This document shows, piece after piece, positions 35,100 through 49,851 of a stretch of DNA of 64,000 nucleotides (position 1 is the stretch's first letter; every line of letters starts with the position of its first letter). The notes under the pieces are model-generated. The model was not told the origin of the DNA and did not search any database. It saw only the letters and a program-made list of their open reading frames with translations. A program made the translations under genes and the position numbers. Source of the DNA: Pyrrhosoma nymphula (taxonomy: Eukaryota > Arthropoda > Insecta > Odonata > Coenagrionidae); NCBI GenBank assembly GCA_963573305.1, contig OY754337.1, positions 49,055,164 to 49,119,163 of the forward strand. Direction: 5' to 3'.

Positions 35100-36484
35100 T
35101 TTGAAGGAATCGGGATGCCACCAAAATAAAAATCTCCATCCCTGACGTAATTCGATCAGAGATAATCAGGATTGGAAGCCAGTAACGCTATAGCTACTTA
35201 ACTTACCCGATTCTCGCCTTTACACAGACACGGCGAGTCCTGCAATTTAGCGGCTCACGATCACCGTGTTGTGTGTTTGACAGATCAATTATTCCCGATT
35301 CGTAGCTGAGGGCGCTTGCCTTGGCCCGAAGGTTGGCAAACCCCCTTTGTTTCCCTTGGGGGTTCCGGTTAATTGGCTGAGCGGACGATATCATGGAAGC
35401 GGACCGCTATAAGAGGGGAATCCCCTGATAATAAAAGGTCTTGGTTCTAGTGGGGATGAGCCTCGCGACACCTTAAGGCTCAAATCATGAGTATACATTG
35501 TTATTATATACACAGTATATTCATGGTTCAAATTTCCGCTCTGATAAATAACATTAGGCGGCGTGGCGGCTGGTGAGCGTAATTTTTCAGCGCGGGGAAT
35601 CCTTCAGTAGTAGTGGTCCGAATATAAATCAAAGGCCTCCAAATTTTTCACGTCGTTTTTCAATTCGATTGCAAATAACCTTCTTGTAGCGATAGATGAA
35701 CCAAAGGTGAGGAACAACAAAGCTTTCAAGATCCATGTGGCTTAGTTCCACGCCTTCTGGAGGAGATATATCCCGGATGACTATATAAAAGTCTTTTCAA
35801 TATTTTCATGCTCAGTAGTCAAAATTATCATCCATGCGTGAATTTTTCCCCATTAGCCGTATCAGTTCCTGGAAATTACTTGAAATTTTTAAAACGGCTC
35901 CGGGACAATGAGGATGTAAATGCCAGTTAGTCGGTAAAGTTGCCCAAAATAAAATTCCTGAGGAACCTCTGGTAACAAATTGAGGAGTTGGTGGGTCCTA
36001 CTATTTACGACTCCGGCGTTCCCGATGAAGAAAGAAAGAGAGAGCAACTCGCGGAAGTCATTGAGTCTCGCGAGGCAAATTATGAATGCTCCATAAAGTG
36101 GAACTATGATATACGTGATACTCCTGAAATTAGTATCGCCGGCCGGGTGACAAAGAATACTGCTAGATTTTTTTTAAAACCTGCGGACTAAGGGCGATGT
36201 TTTAATTACCAAAGCTTAAGTTAAGTTAAGCTTTCTCCAAAGTCAAAACATTGTGAATGCATTGCAAGTAGTGTATGGGTGTGCTAAGATGGGAGTAATT
36301 CTAACACATTATTTTTGCAGGGCACTAACAAAGAATGAAAAGAAATTCAAAACATTGTTTCCTGCAGTTTAGCAGCATAGAACAAGGGCACCATAAGTAA
36401 GGATATATGCATAAATAAAAGATATAAATACCAATAATTAAAATAAGTTTCCTGCTTGAACTTATGGAAATCTTAAAGAAAGAA
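35100..36484. other. No recognisable feature
   Basis: Non-coding, one 67-codon frame at 35988-36191 of unknown meaning. No domain or splice support. Confidence 0.4.
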
Positions 36485-36642
36485 GAAACTTCAAATATCA
36501 TTGATCCACACTGTTTTATTGATATGACTGACCAAGGTTTCAACGGATAACCGCCTTTTTATGGTGAAAATGACGGTTATTCGTTGAAACCTAGGTCAGT
36601 AGTGTCAAAAAAACAGTATGGATACATACTATTTGAAGTTTC
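36485..36642. repeat. Fold-back repeat, ~70-bp arms
   Basis: The left arm 36485-36555 and right arm 36572-36642 are about 80% complementary by eye ('gaaacttcaaata' against 'atttgaagtttc'; 'ggtttcaacggataaccg' against 'cggttattcgttgaaacc'). The loop is about 16 bp. Confidence 0.85.
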
Positions 36643-36644
36643 TA

Positions 36645-38138
36645 CTTTATTTATTAACATTAACGGCATACATGGCATCCGAGGCAACTTGGACCTATTT
36701 TCCACTGTTAATGGCGTGCTGAAATCATAACGGCTTGTAATTTTTCGCTTGTAGGATGTCTCTTTCCCTAATATGGTAGTTTACCTTTGCCCTCCACATC
36801 GCAGTACTCAGGCCGATTCCGTGAATATAGATATCTCTCGATCGAAGCTTGTAGCAGTTGATAATGGATAGATCTTCTTGATCTGCGTCTTTAGCGCTTC
36901 TGCTGAGACTTTTGTCTCTCAGCATTGGTGCTAGGAATTTTGGGTAGCAGTTAGGGCGGAGAAAATTCTCGTTGTCTCGTTACAGATTTATAATTCAGAG
37001 ATAGTTTTATTAATATATTATTTAGAAAATCAGGAAAATATTTGCCATCTCTTGCCGTCAATATTTGCCACCCTCAGGTTGAGAGTCAAGTACGCTACGC
37101 CTGATCCACGCTGGCCCGTCTTGTTTCTCTATTTACATAAACATTGTATATATTTACAAATGTAAATAACCAAGCTTTTATTATGAAATAAATACAATAC
37201 TAGATCATGATGCTCTTCACCAATACCATTGGAGGTGAGACTCAAGAGCTATCTCTAGAACGGCTAGATTTAGGTTTTAATAAATGATAATATTGCCCTT
37301 AGTTCAGTTAAATTGCATGTTTACCCAAGGAAAGCTAATTTGGCGCAAAAATTTGAAATATTTTGAATGAGGTATTTTAGACCCCATGAGTTAATGATAA
37401 CGCACCTCAACATAAATCACACATATATGTGTTTTTTTCTCACCAAAATCAATGTTTTGGCGGTTGAAAATTTTTACTTATCATATATTTAAAAATAAGA
37501 CATACTGGCGGTACTAACTTTTTTTAAACCTTGTCCTATTTCCATATAAAAAATATGGACATTTACTGAGCAATAAAATTTCAGCGAGATCTACAGGAAA
37601 ATTCACATAATCCTAACCTCCTCGGTAGGTAATGATTTAAGAAAAATATACTAAATCGTCTCTAAAAAACAGAAATATTTATTTTCAATAATATTATGCA
37701 AACAACAGACAAATTTGCAAAATTATAGTTTACTCGGCAGGTATTTACTCGTAGAAATGCCACAAAATCATCTACCTAAGCCTAAGTCTCGAAGGCATCG
37801 AATGGCACCACTGAACCATAAAAATGCGGTTCGGTATTGAGTTGAAGTGAAGGAAGCCATTGGGGGAGATATGGCGACACTCGACAGGAGTGCAATCGAA
37901 CATTCGAGTATTCTCAATGCGATGCGGGTCTACGATGACGGTAATGCAAGTAGGCTGTCAATGAAAGGGACTCTGTGAGGATTCATCGAGAAAGGAGAAG
38001 TGACGGTAACAGGGAGTGGAAACCGTTTGAGTAATAGCTCATGGAAAAGCCATCAGGACCTTATTCAGAGGAAGGACTCGCTCTCGGCTATTCCACGTAC
38101 TTTACGTCACAGCCTCGGAAAACCTCAACTTTTTAAAT
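36645..38138. other. No recognisable feature
   Basis: AT-rich non-coding DNA without structure I can name. Confidence 0.45.
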
Positions 38139-38139
38139 G

Positions 38140-38265
38140 ACATTCCGGTGGTACTTCGACTTACAAACCGCTCAAAATACGAACTTTTCGACACACGAAC
38201 TTTTTAAAACGCAGAATTTTCGAGATACCAATTTTCGGATTCATTTTGCCTTGCGTGAACTGACT
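38140..38265 (+). mobile_element. Possible pogo/Tigger-like transposon end
   Basis: 'ggtggtacttcgacttaca' (about 38148) resembles the start of pogo/Tigger-type and related MITE termini. It is followed by three degenerate repeats of 'cga...acgaac' spaced by about 20 bp. There is no right end and no transposase. Confidence 0.35.
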
Positions 38266-38424
38266 TCTTACTACAAGCAACATTATAGCAAATTGATGTC
38301 ACATTTGAAACCAGGAACTTTGCAGTTGCGTGCATTTTCTCAGCGCAGCGCCAAAATATATCCTTGTAAAGCATTTCATAGCTAACTTTACGATTTAAAT
38401 ATTATGGCTGATTATCACCATTAA

Positions 38425-38530
38425 TTTGAACACTTTTCACGCAATCATGGTCAAATGCGGACGGCATGTGACAACTCGGCAATATAGAATTCACGACGAA
38501 ATCATGCGATAGCGATGTTATTTTCACATG
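38425..38530 (+). repeat. Dispersed repeat T, copy 1
   Basis: Shares 'tttttcacg.aat', 'catgcgga', 'catgtgacaactc.gcaata' with 46555-46680 in the same orientation. Family unknown. Confidence 0.55.
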
Positions 38531-39029
38531 CATTATCTGTCTTATAATTCGAGAATAGACGCCCAGGTTCATGATATAGAAGAACATGTACTGGCTCTTG
38601 AGAAATTATGTCGTAATTATCGTCGATTTCCTCTTGAAAATTTTACCACATGCTCTTCATCACCATAAGTCCTCAAAACAAAAGGTTATATTGCAACTAT
38701 AGATCTATTCACTTCATTCTTCTGCAAAATAATAGTAATAACTCCTTCAAAAGTCTCTCATTAAACGATAATTTAGATTGTTCTCATGTTTTCCATCTCC
38801 ATTGTACTCCATCTACTCCATCTTGCTCACGTCGATAATTCCTTACATTCAATTCTCCTTCCATTATTTTTTTCAATATGGACTCACGCCTAAGATTGCA
38901 ACCTATGAGCTTGCCTCTTCCCCTGATCAGGGTTTTATTTGAACTTGTTTCCTCTAAACTTCCCCTATTTTACTTCACGGCAAAGGAAATACATAATAAT
39001 TTAGTTCCCAACCCTTGATTGAAATTTTA

Positions 39030-39395
39030 GAAGTGGGTAAAGAGGAGAATTGAGAAAGCGCGTTGGACGGAAAGGAAGAGAAACTAGGAAGTGCTTATTG
39101 AGGTGGATGAGGAGAGGAAACTTCTGGAGGGTAATAGGAGTAGGCAAAGTAGGTGGTTGTTGAAGTCTCTAATAGAGGGTAGAATGATGGGTAAGCGGGG
39201 AAAGAGCAAAAAAGAGAGTAAGTTCATGGACGGAATAAATAAACATAGAATTATGCTAAGATGAAGAAAGAAATAGTTTTTGGAGAGAAGGACCATCAGC
39301 AGTAACAGATTAGCAGTCAGTAAAGTTTAGTTTAGCAGTTCCTACTTCCATCTAAACCTACCTGTACCGGTAGATCATTTCTAATAATCATAATT
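39030..39395 (+). mobile_element. LINE A family 3' end, copy in tandem (first)
   Basis: Matches LINE A from about 17995 to the 3' end: 'gcgttggacggaaaggaag', 'agtagg..aagtaggtgg', 'gggtaagcggggaa', 'atgctaagatgaagaaagaa'. The 3' stem-loop 'ctacc'/'ggtag' is at 39358-39373. 5'-truncated. Confidence 0.8.
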
Positions 39396-39414
39396 GTACC
39401 CGAGGCTAATACTT

Positions 39415-39690
39415 TTACAGCCATAATAGAAGGCAGAATATGAGAGGTGATGAGAGACGAAGAGATGCTGAAGGCCGTGATGGAGGGGAGGAAGTTGAGC
39501 AAGCGGGGAAAGGGAAGAAGGAGAATAGGATCTATGGACTGGAACAAGACAGGTAGGAAATGTGAGGTGATAGAGAAACAAATTGCGCCGGTACATAGAA
39601 GACTAAGACTGTCATAATTTAGAGGATTTTTTACACTCTTCAACTCAAACCTACCCACGCTGGTAGATTACCCGTATAATAACAACAATA
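39415..39690 (+). mobile_element. LINE A family 3' end, copy in tandem (second)
   Basis: Begins about 20 bp after the preceding copy, same strand. It matches 'ctgaaggccgtgatggaggg', 'agcaagcggggaaagggaag', 'gaataggatctatgga' and ends with the 'ctacc'/'ggtag' stem-loop (39651-39666) and an ATA/ACA-rich tail. It is more strongly truncated than the first. Confidence 0.8.
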
Positions 39691-39785
39691 ATTGATATTA
39701 ACCAACAGTTTTTATGCATGAATTTTTACTTCCCATTCTCGTGGATAAGCACCCGAATAAAATTAAGAGAGACCAATCTTTCGAC

Positions 39786-39877
39786 GTATCTCAGGGATTT
39801 ATCGGGTTTCACATAGGGTAGTAAGGCCAACATAGACCATAGTACCCTGTATAAAACCCTAGAAATCCCTGAGATAC
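39786..39877. repeat. Fold-back repeat, ~36-bp arms
   Basis: 'gtatctcagggattt' (39786 on) is inverted at 39863-39877 ('aaatccctgagatac'). 'agggta'/'taccct' near the loop extend the stem. Loop about 20 bp. Confidence 0.85.
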
Positions 39878-39879
39878 AT

Positions 39880-40760
39880 TTTTGCCGAGAAAACCTGAAA
39901 TCCTACAACAACCTTTTGACGAGTTTTCTTTCATTGTTTATAGTTAAAAAATGAGAATATCTTATAGCCAAAGGATATTCAATAAGAGCCGGTGCCAGAT
40001 GGGAGCCTATGGTAAAGTTTGGTCGGTGATATTTAGGAAGCAGAGCGAATGAATGCAACTGAATATGTCGGAAAATATTTTTTCCCTTCTTAAATTCGGT
40101 TTCAAGTATTGTTTTGTTACTACATATATTTCACACTGGTTTCCAACGTTAACCGAAGGTACCGAGAAATAACCAACCACACCTTCGATCCCACGACAAT
40201 CTCGCAATGAATTTGCCACTCCATTAATGTAGGCAACCCGTGTTTTGCATATGGCATGCAGGTGGGAGGACAAGCAGGATACAACCGAATTTGTGGTTCA
40301 GGGCCCTCTATCGGGCATAAGTTTTTGTAATAATCATCAAATTATTAATTATAAATAGGTCCTAAGATATTTAGTGGCCAATAAAATGACTACTTAGCTC
40401 ATAAAGCTTCAGAGATCCTCTCCAAGAATAAAATATTATATTTACTGTGCTAGTTGACTTTAATAGGACCTTATCAGGCTAATAAAACTCTTCTAGTGTC
40501 AGTGTATATATGCCGTTTCCAAATCAACCACTGATCTGCAAAGAGTACAATTCCGAAGTGAAATAATTTATGATGAGTACAGACGCACCCAAAATTAATT
40601 ATTGAAAGTCCTGTTCCAAAATTCAGACGACAACATAAAGCAATAAAATTTATGAAAGATAGTAGTGTTCCTAAGGCCCGGCCGGCGCGGCGGTGGTTAG
40701 GCCCGTACGCACACGGGTGATCTTAGAGCTCATGAGGGAGAACACGATAGTGGTAGTGAA
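39880..40760. other. No recognisable feature
   Basis: Non-coding; short GC-rich patch at 40675-40720. Confidence 0.4.
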
Positions 40761-40764
40761 ACAC

Positions 40765-40890
40765 GGTGGCCATCGCTTAGAAAAAGCGTGACGTAAAGGA
40801 GGGGGAGTCTCGGGTAGAAGGGGTTGGCTAAGGAGCGGAGGGGAAGAAGAAGGAACAGGTTTGGCAACGCTGCCAACATAAGGAAAAATA
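40765..40890 (+). repeat. Dispersed repeat S, copy 2
   Basis: Inverted counterpart of 34965-35095. 'tagtggtagtgaaacacggt' just upstream also resembles the start of repeat R, so R and S may be parts of one larger element. Confidence 0.65.
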
Positions 40891-41289
40891 TAAAAACTGC
40901 ATTTTACTTAATAGGGCGGAAAAGTGTCAGCAACGCGTTTCACAGCAACGTGTAGATACGATTCAAGCAATGATTGATGAAAAAATGCTGATTTTGTTTG
41001 CACTCCATCGGTGGAGTCCATATAAACAATTTGGATCAAGGCCCAATTTTTCCACCTACCGACAACTGAAGATACCCTGCTGACATCGTAATTTGCCAAA
41101 AAATCTTATTTTACAGTAAATACAGTCCCCGACAAGGCCTGTCTTGCCAAATTATATCTCTGTTAGCAACCCTTTGTAGAAGGCAATCTTAGAAATAGGA
41201 TGAAAAGTGACAGAGAACTATATAGTTCATATAATTAACAGATGGAGCATATTAAAAGTTGGCAATACATATTTACAACCTTGTCAACT

Positions 41290-41405
41290 CTGATAGTTTA
41301 GCACAGGGATTGTCTTACTTCCGCGTGCGGGGCCAATTAGTAGTGAACTGACATTTCCAATGAAAAGGGATTTCTGCGCAACTGCCACCATGTTTTGCTG
41401 CAACT
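41290..41405 (-). repeat. Dispersed repeat R, copy 3
   Basis: The minus strand matches 34310-34425: 'gcagcaaaacatggtggcag', 'gcgcagaa', 'aattggcc', 'ggaagtaag.ca'. Confidence 0.7.
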
Positions 41406-41416
41406 TTGCGTGTAGA

Positions 41417-41588
41417 GGGAGACAAAGACAACTTTTACTAATAAAACAGAACTTTTATTAAAACTCGACCCGGGTTTCGACGTGGATTCACATTATCATC
41501 AGGCGATGAGGATGTGAATCCGCATCGAAACCCGGATCGAGTTTTGATAAAACTTCAGTCGTATTAGTAAAAGTTGTCTTTGTCTCCC
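41417..41588. repeat. Fold-back repeat with GAAAC-type motifs
   Basis: The outer arms 'gggagacaaagacaactttt' (41417 on) and its reverse complement (to 41588) enclose a second inverted pair 'gacccgggtttcgacgtgg' and 'cgcatcgaaacccggatcg'. The loop is 'tcatcaggcgatga'. On the minus strand CTGATGA (41502-41496) is followed by GAAAC (41478-41474). Confidence 0.9.
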
Positions 41589-41589
41589 T

Positions 41590-42229
41590 TGCTGTGACGT
41601 ACTTTGAAATACTTAAAGCGTTAGCTCGGTACGGAGTGCATTGTCTTTTTCATACTTGTGTGGTATTTCGATACAACAGCAATGCGAGGAGGCCATGAGG
41701 GAGGTGGATGATTTCAGATATCCCACTGATACATTTAAACGACGAAGTGGGTGCAGGTTTGCTGAATACAACTCTTATTTAGAAAGCAGGAAGAATTTCA
41801 ACTATAAGTTGTAAATAAACCGTTGCAAGGTTATTCCTGCTGTAAAAATATTTAATTCTCAAACTAGAAATTAACTAATTATACTCGATGAAATATATTG
41901 TACCAGCACTTAAGAATGTATACTACTCGACTCTATCCTGTTTAAAACTATCCTAGATAAAAATTAAATCACCGTAGCTTTAATCCATTATTTCTATGCT
42001 AATCCTCGAGTCGCCTGCTACTCATGCCATCCGGATTACGTCATTCGCAGAACGGACTCATTTTTTTGCACGGGAACCTCCTACCTTGTATTAGTACAAC
42101 CATAACCCAGCCCTTCCCCCTTAAACATCGGTAGGCGATACTTCTCTTTTCGTTTCTATCTCATAATGCGTTTTTTTGTCCTAACTCATGGAAATGTTAT
42201 CTGACGTTAGTGTGGGCCAACCTTTTTGA
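41590..42229. other. No recognisable feature
   Basis: Non-coding DNA. Confidence 0.4.
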
Positions 42230-42633
42230 CGACCGTTGCTTGCTTCACTTGCAGGCGCATTTCCGCGCACATGATGTCCTTGCATTCGATTCGAAATAGC
42301 GCCTCCATCCACCCCAACTTCTCTCAATGACGTCACCGCCCTGAGTGACGTAGGTATGAGCGTAGGCGGGGGGGGGGTGGGGGTGGAAGGGGAGTGAGGG
42401 AGGGGAAAGAGGAGGAAGCGTAACAGCCCCTGAAGACCCCCCTCCCCCGTTCTCCTTCCCGCAGAAGCCAACGGGGGCGGGAAAGGGGGGAAGCGGAAGA
42501 GTATAGACGTCGAGGAGGAACAGAATGATGAGGGCTAGCGAGGACGTGGGAGGAATATAACCCCCGCATCTCTGGAAGACCCTTTTACAGGTACCGCGTG
42601 CAAAATCGTCGCCCACGCAGCATTACTGCCACC
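42230..42633. promoter_or_regulatory. GC-rich block with a CRE palindrome (tentative)
   Basis: Much richer in G+C than its surroundings, with G-runs (42368-42386) and C-runs on either side of 42440. It holds a perfect CRE-type palindrome TGACGTCA (42328-42335) and a half-site 'gagtgacgtag' 19 bp on. It could be a regulatory block or the remains of a GC-rich repeat. No TATA, exon or transcript support. Confidence 0.25.
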
Positions 42634-42636
42634 TAA

Positions 42637-43198
42637 AGGCCGCCGCACACTAAATGCTATGCTAAGCGCGCTACCAGCTTCCACCACGTGTCTTAAGATC
42701 CCGTATAGCGATTTCCCACTGTCCGTTCACACCAAATGCGAGCCATGCGAACCGATGCAAACTTCCCGAGCGCTATGTCGCAGGGCATCGCTCGGCCGGC
42801 AATTTCCTCTTCGCTTAGCTTTCATGGCGCATGCGCAGTATCTATTGTGGTATATGAGCGCTTTCGCTCCGCCAGCCCAAATTCATTTTCAACCTACTTA
42901 CAACAGATCTATTGCAACTAATTTAGGTACCTTAGTTCTACACACTTTGCGTATTGTAAACATTCTTCATAATTGCAATTACGCCAATATTAACGGAATA
43001 GTCAAGTGTCAAACCTGAGAAGTGCGTTTTACACTTTCCGCCATCTTGGAAAAAAGTGGAGTTTCACTTAACGTAAACATTCCGCCATCTTGCTACATAG
43101 CACGTTGCGATTAGCTTCTGGTGTGTGCGCGCACATAGCGGACGTCCGTTGCGAGAGCAGTCCTCCCGCGTAGCATAGCATTCGGTGTGTGGCGGCCT
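42637..43198. mobile_element. PIF/Harbinger-like MITE, 562 bp, TAA duplication
   Basis: Terminal inverted repeats 'aggccgccgcacact' (left) and 'aggccgccacacacc' (right end in reverse complement) continue into 'aatgctatgcta'. Total about 31 bp with four mismatches. TAA flanks both ends (42634-42636 and 43199-43201). The 3-bp TAA duplication and AGGCC-type ends suit PIF/Harbinger. GC-rich interior without a transposase; a 119-codon plus frame at 42659-43018 has no domain. Confidence 0.75.
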
Positions 43199-43366
43199 TA
43201 AATCGAACGATATTTATTAATGTGCAACTAAATCAACCGCTGTCCATGGTAACACCTGAAATTGCCTTCCTCGTGTCCTTTTTTATTTTCGCGTGCCAAA
43301 TTACATACTGGAAAATGGTGACCGTTGAATTTCAACGTGAAGATAGAAAAAATAAACTGTTTGCAT

Positions 43367-43570
43367 AGTTATACACCAAAGACGGTGAAATTCACCATGA
43401 AAAATTCATTTGACTTGACCGGGATACGAATCTGGATGTCCTAATTGCCGGTCAGGTGTGTTAGCCAGTTACACCACCAAGCCATCTTAATTCAAGGCGA
43501 ATTTCAGCTGAGGTTTATACGAACAACATGATTTTTCATGACGAATTTCACCGTCTTCGGTGTATAACTT
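43367..43570. mobile_element. TIR-flanked tRNA-like element, 204 bp
   Basis: Inverted arms 43367-43409 and 43528-43570 share 'agttatacacc', 'agacggtgaaattc', 'catgaaaaat'. Between them the minus strand has a tRNA-like segment: A-box-like 'tggtgtaactgg' and B-box-like 'gattcgtatcc' (about 43435-43490). The combination suggests a SINE inside, or captured by, a fold-back element. Confidence 0.7.
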
Positions 43571-43574
43571 GACA

Positions 43575-46550
<2,976 letters not shown>

Positions 46551-46554
46551 CTTC

Positions 46555-46680
46555 ATATTTTTCACGGAATAGTTATCACATGCGGATTGGATGTGACAAC
46601 TCAGCAATACTGAATCGAAGAAAGCATGCAAGAAAATCATGGTTATTTTCGAAAGCGATAATTTTCACGGCGTCCGAGAA
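46555..46680 (+). repeat. Dispersed repeat T, copy 2
   Basis: Diverged copy of 38425-38530. It overlaps a 154-codon plus frame (46499-46963) that has no recognisable domain. Confidence 0.55.
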
Positions 46681-46964
46681 TTGTGACCCCAATGTGCGTG
46701 ACTTTTCGCCCTACGCACGGCTCCAAATAAAAAAAAGGCACATGTCGGATTTATATAAAAAAAAACGATCACCGATATCGCACAGCTGCCGGCCTTACAA
46801 TCTCCTCAGTGTTATTTTTTATTTCCTTTTCAACCTTCAGAAGGGAAAGAGTATCGGTGAAAGGATGTTGAGAGACCAAATAAGTTCTGAGCTGACGGAA
46901 GAAGCTGCTGAGTCCATTTCTCTCGATTCCAACTTCCAAAGCCCGTTCAACCCTCGGACGTAGA

Positions 46965-47827
46965 ACTCCTAACCGGAGGGGGTTGATCCCTTATACACAC
47001 GACTACCAGTCCATTGGCCCGCTGCGATTGGTTTTTCCTCGGATGTACAGCTTCGCTCCCTCTCACATCAACTCGATCGAAAATCTATACGTAGGGAGAG
47101 GGAGAGCTCACGGCTATCTCCGCCTCTCTGCCCATCGGCAAGCGGTAAGTACGTGACGCAGGTCTCGCGTCAAAACTGAACAGGACGTTGACCGTTTTCT
47201 TGGGCCCAAATCTACACTTCGCTTGAAGGGATGAGTTCTCGAGATGAGAAGACAAGATAATGCTCGTCTGTCGAACGGAAAGTGTACTCGTCCGAGTGTA
47301 CCGCAGTGAGGTTTCTTGCCTCTCGGGGCAACACCAAGAATTCTCTCTTCAATTATTCTACATGCAAATATAAATGTTGTTCAAATTTTGATCTTCAATA
47401 CAATGGCGTGATAAGTTTTTTCCCATAAAACATATTACATCAACCCTTCGCCGAACGTATGTACAAAATGGGAGGAGAGATTAACAGGCGTGTAGAATAG
47501 TCAAGGGGTAGTCGCGTGTATTGCATATCAGGGATGGAATTTTTTATCTAGGGTAGGTTTAGACTGGCAGGTTACTTCCGTAACTTTCTCTGCAAGAGTT
47601 GCGGGAAATTGAACTCAGAAAATGTTTTTCACAATTTCGTGCAGAGACAGATTGGTTGCTGTATAATTTGGCAACACTTTGTTTCTGCAAGCAACTTGCC
47701 AAACATTATCACAAACCTCCTGCAAGAGGCAAACCTACTTAATGTTATGGCAGCTAAACGTGGGTGTGCCAGGATGAGCATTGGAGTAGGCTAAATATTT
47801 TAGACATAGGGTAGCTGAGAATTGCTA
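46965..47827. other. GC-richer stretch with a strong splice-donor-like site
   Basis: 47000-47350 is more G+C-rich than its neighbours. It contains CCAAT-type 'gcgattggttt' near 47024 and a consensus donor 'gcg|gtaagt' at 47142-47150 on the plus strand. It may be an untranslated first exon, but nothing else confirms this. 47350-47827 is plain AT-rich DNA up to the array. Confidence 0.25.
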
Positions 47828-47882
47828 GCGATTAAAGCAGGAGGGATTGAATTCGGAATGAGTGGACCAAGAAAAAATGAGG

Positions 47883-48075
47883 AATAGGTGATAATGTAAA
47901 GGAAAATTTATGAAAGGAGCGTACTTCCTTGTTATGGCCATGTCCGGAGAATGGATGAGATTCATATGGCTACACAGATATGTGAAAGAGGAGTGAATGG
48001 TGTGAAAATAAGGGGTAGACTTAGGTTGTCATGGGTGAATGTGGTGGAAAAGACGATTAAGAGGAGGAGTATTAT
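47883..48075 (+). pseudogene. LINE-type RT C-terminal fragment (array copy 1)
   Basis: Reads 'CYGHVRRMDEIHMATQICER', 'GVNGVKIRGRLRLSWVNVVE', the 'GHV.RM...G...RGRPR..W.D.V' pattern of the C-terminal region of RTE- or Jockey-type LINE proteins. Frame broken before the Cys. It is distinct in sequence from LINE A, B and C fragments. Confidence 0.6.
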
Positions 48076-48302
48076 TATAGCCTTAACAGCAGGAGAGCAT
48101 GTCACATATCTCACGCATATACCCATACGTGCATGAGTATAATAGAAGCGAAATAGGTGTGTATGTTAAATTCTTAAAAGATAGCCAGTTTCATCACCCT
48201 AACAGCAATAACTATGTTCTTTGCCTTTACTTACTCCGAAAGAGAATGGTGTGATGGATTTATGCATGCATAGATGCATGTGCTGGAAGAGATTCTTCAA
48301 GA

Positions 48303-48387
48303 GGATGGCTATTAAGAAGCTAAAAACATCGGATGGCTATAAAGAGGGTAAAAACATCGGATGGCTATTAAGAGGCTAAAAACATCA
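48303..48387 (+). repeat. 28-bp minisatellite x3 (array copy 1)
   Basis: Three units of 'ggatggctattaagaggcta' plus 'aaaacatc', starting 48303, 48331 and 48359, with few substitutions. Confidence 0.95.
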
Positions 48388-49851
48388 GGGCGTGTGCGAC
48401 TGAATCAAAAGAGTTTTTGCCTCATCTACACTACAGGTGTACTTAAGTAGGGTGTACTTAGGTGCAGTTTTAAATGCAGGCTACGAGTGTCTATATGCAG
48501 ACAATATATCTACCTCAGCTCTACCTAGTGTTAATGGAAATAAATTAGCATCGCGAAAAAATCATGTGCCCGAGAAGTAACTTAAGACATTTCTAGACTC
48601 GTATAACCCCATGAACAAATTTAAAAGAAGAAAAGCACTTGCACAACTACTTTAATCCTCATATAAATGATTTAAACACACTTATGATGTGCATGATTAT
48701 CATAACTCCTCGAACTATCGATGACGAGACTTCGACCACCTCCACGGTACACTATCGATATCATCCAAGGCCATTTAAATAGGGGTCCCCGGGTCCACTT
48801 AAATGGACACGCTACGTAAGTGGTGAGAGGGCGTCTACACAGTGCACTTAACTGAAAACTGAACTTAAAAGTAAGCTTAAGTGGTCATCGCAGACGCGGC
48901 ATGTGCAATGATAGGGCATTATGGAGCAATGTATTGAAAACAGATCCAGAATCAGTTTTACAGAAAAATTAACTATTTGCACATTGCCTTCCTCGCCAGG
49001 GAACAGCATGTGGGGTAGTACGTATGTATGCTATTCTACCATTGTAATTTGTATGGTTTAGCTGAATAATGCAGCAGAACATATTTAACTTAATGCTGCA
49101 AATTATTTACTTTTCTTTTTTGAAAACTGAAGGGTGTAAAACAAATGCATTTATTTTAGTTTAATTACGTGTGGAACTCACCCTTTCTCTTCTATAAGAA
49201 AACAAAAATCTCTTCATGATCAAAATCAGCCATTTTTGGACTTTACTTTCTCCGTTGGAAGAGCTATGAAAAATATGTTACGGAAAATAGAATTTAATTC
49301 ATAACCAACACTTCCATTTTTTATTGTTACTTTCACAATCTGGTTCCCTTGGGAACACTCAATCATTTTATTTCCAACCGAATAACTTTAATTCAATATT
49401 AATTAATTCCATTAATCTTCCTTTTTGACGTCAATTATGGTATGTAGTTATCAAACCAAATATTTTTTGCAACTCTCCACAACATTATCCTTTCCAAAAT
49501 CCCCCTAAATACCTCCACAGTTGTTCTTTTTATCGTCTCACGTAATTTTAATTACGAAATCTCAAGGAAAAAAATAAAAAAATATTGAAAAAATTGATCC
49601 TAAGTAAGTAGGAAAATATTATAGACTACCGAGCAGTTTAACACAATCACAAGATTCACCTGTGGATGTAAAAATAATGGCTAAGAATACGACAGGCTAA
49701 ACTCCTAACTTCTAGGCTTATGTGTTTGATCCCACTTTCTATCTCCTGCAGCAAGAGTGGCCCCAAAAATTACTACAGTGCAGGCGGATACATGCGAGAC
49801 AGTAAACATACGTCGACTCACAAGCACCGTATGTATGGGTGTATGAATTTA

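Noticed and set aside
48303..48387. CRISPR array from regular 28-bp repeats
   Set aside because: The units abut directly with no unique spacers, and the setting is eukaryotic.
48420..48910. Possible TIR element between 'gtctacactacagg' and 'cgcagacgcggc' in the array unit
   Set aside because: The inverted similarity is weak apart from 'acttaag' palindromes, and no duplication is visible.
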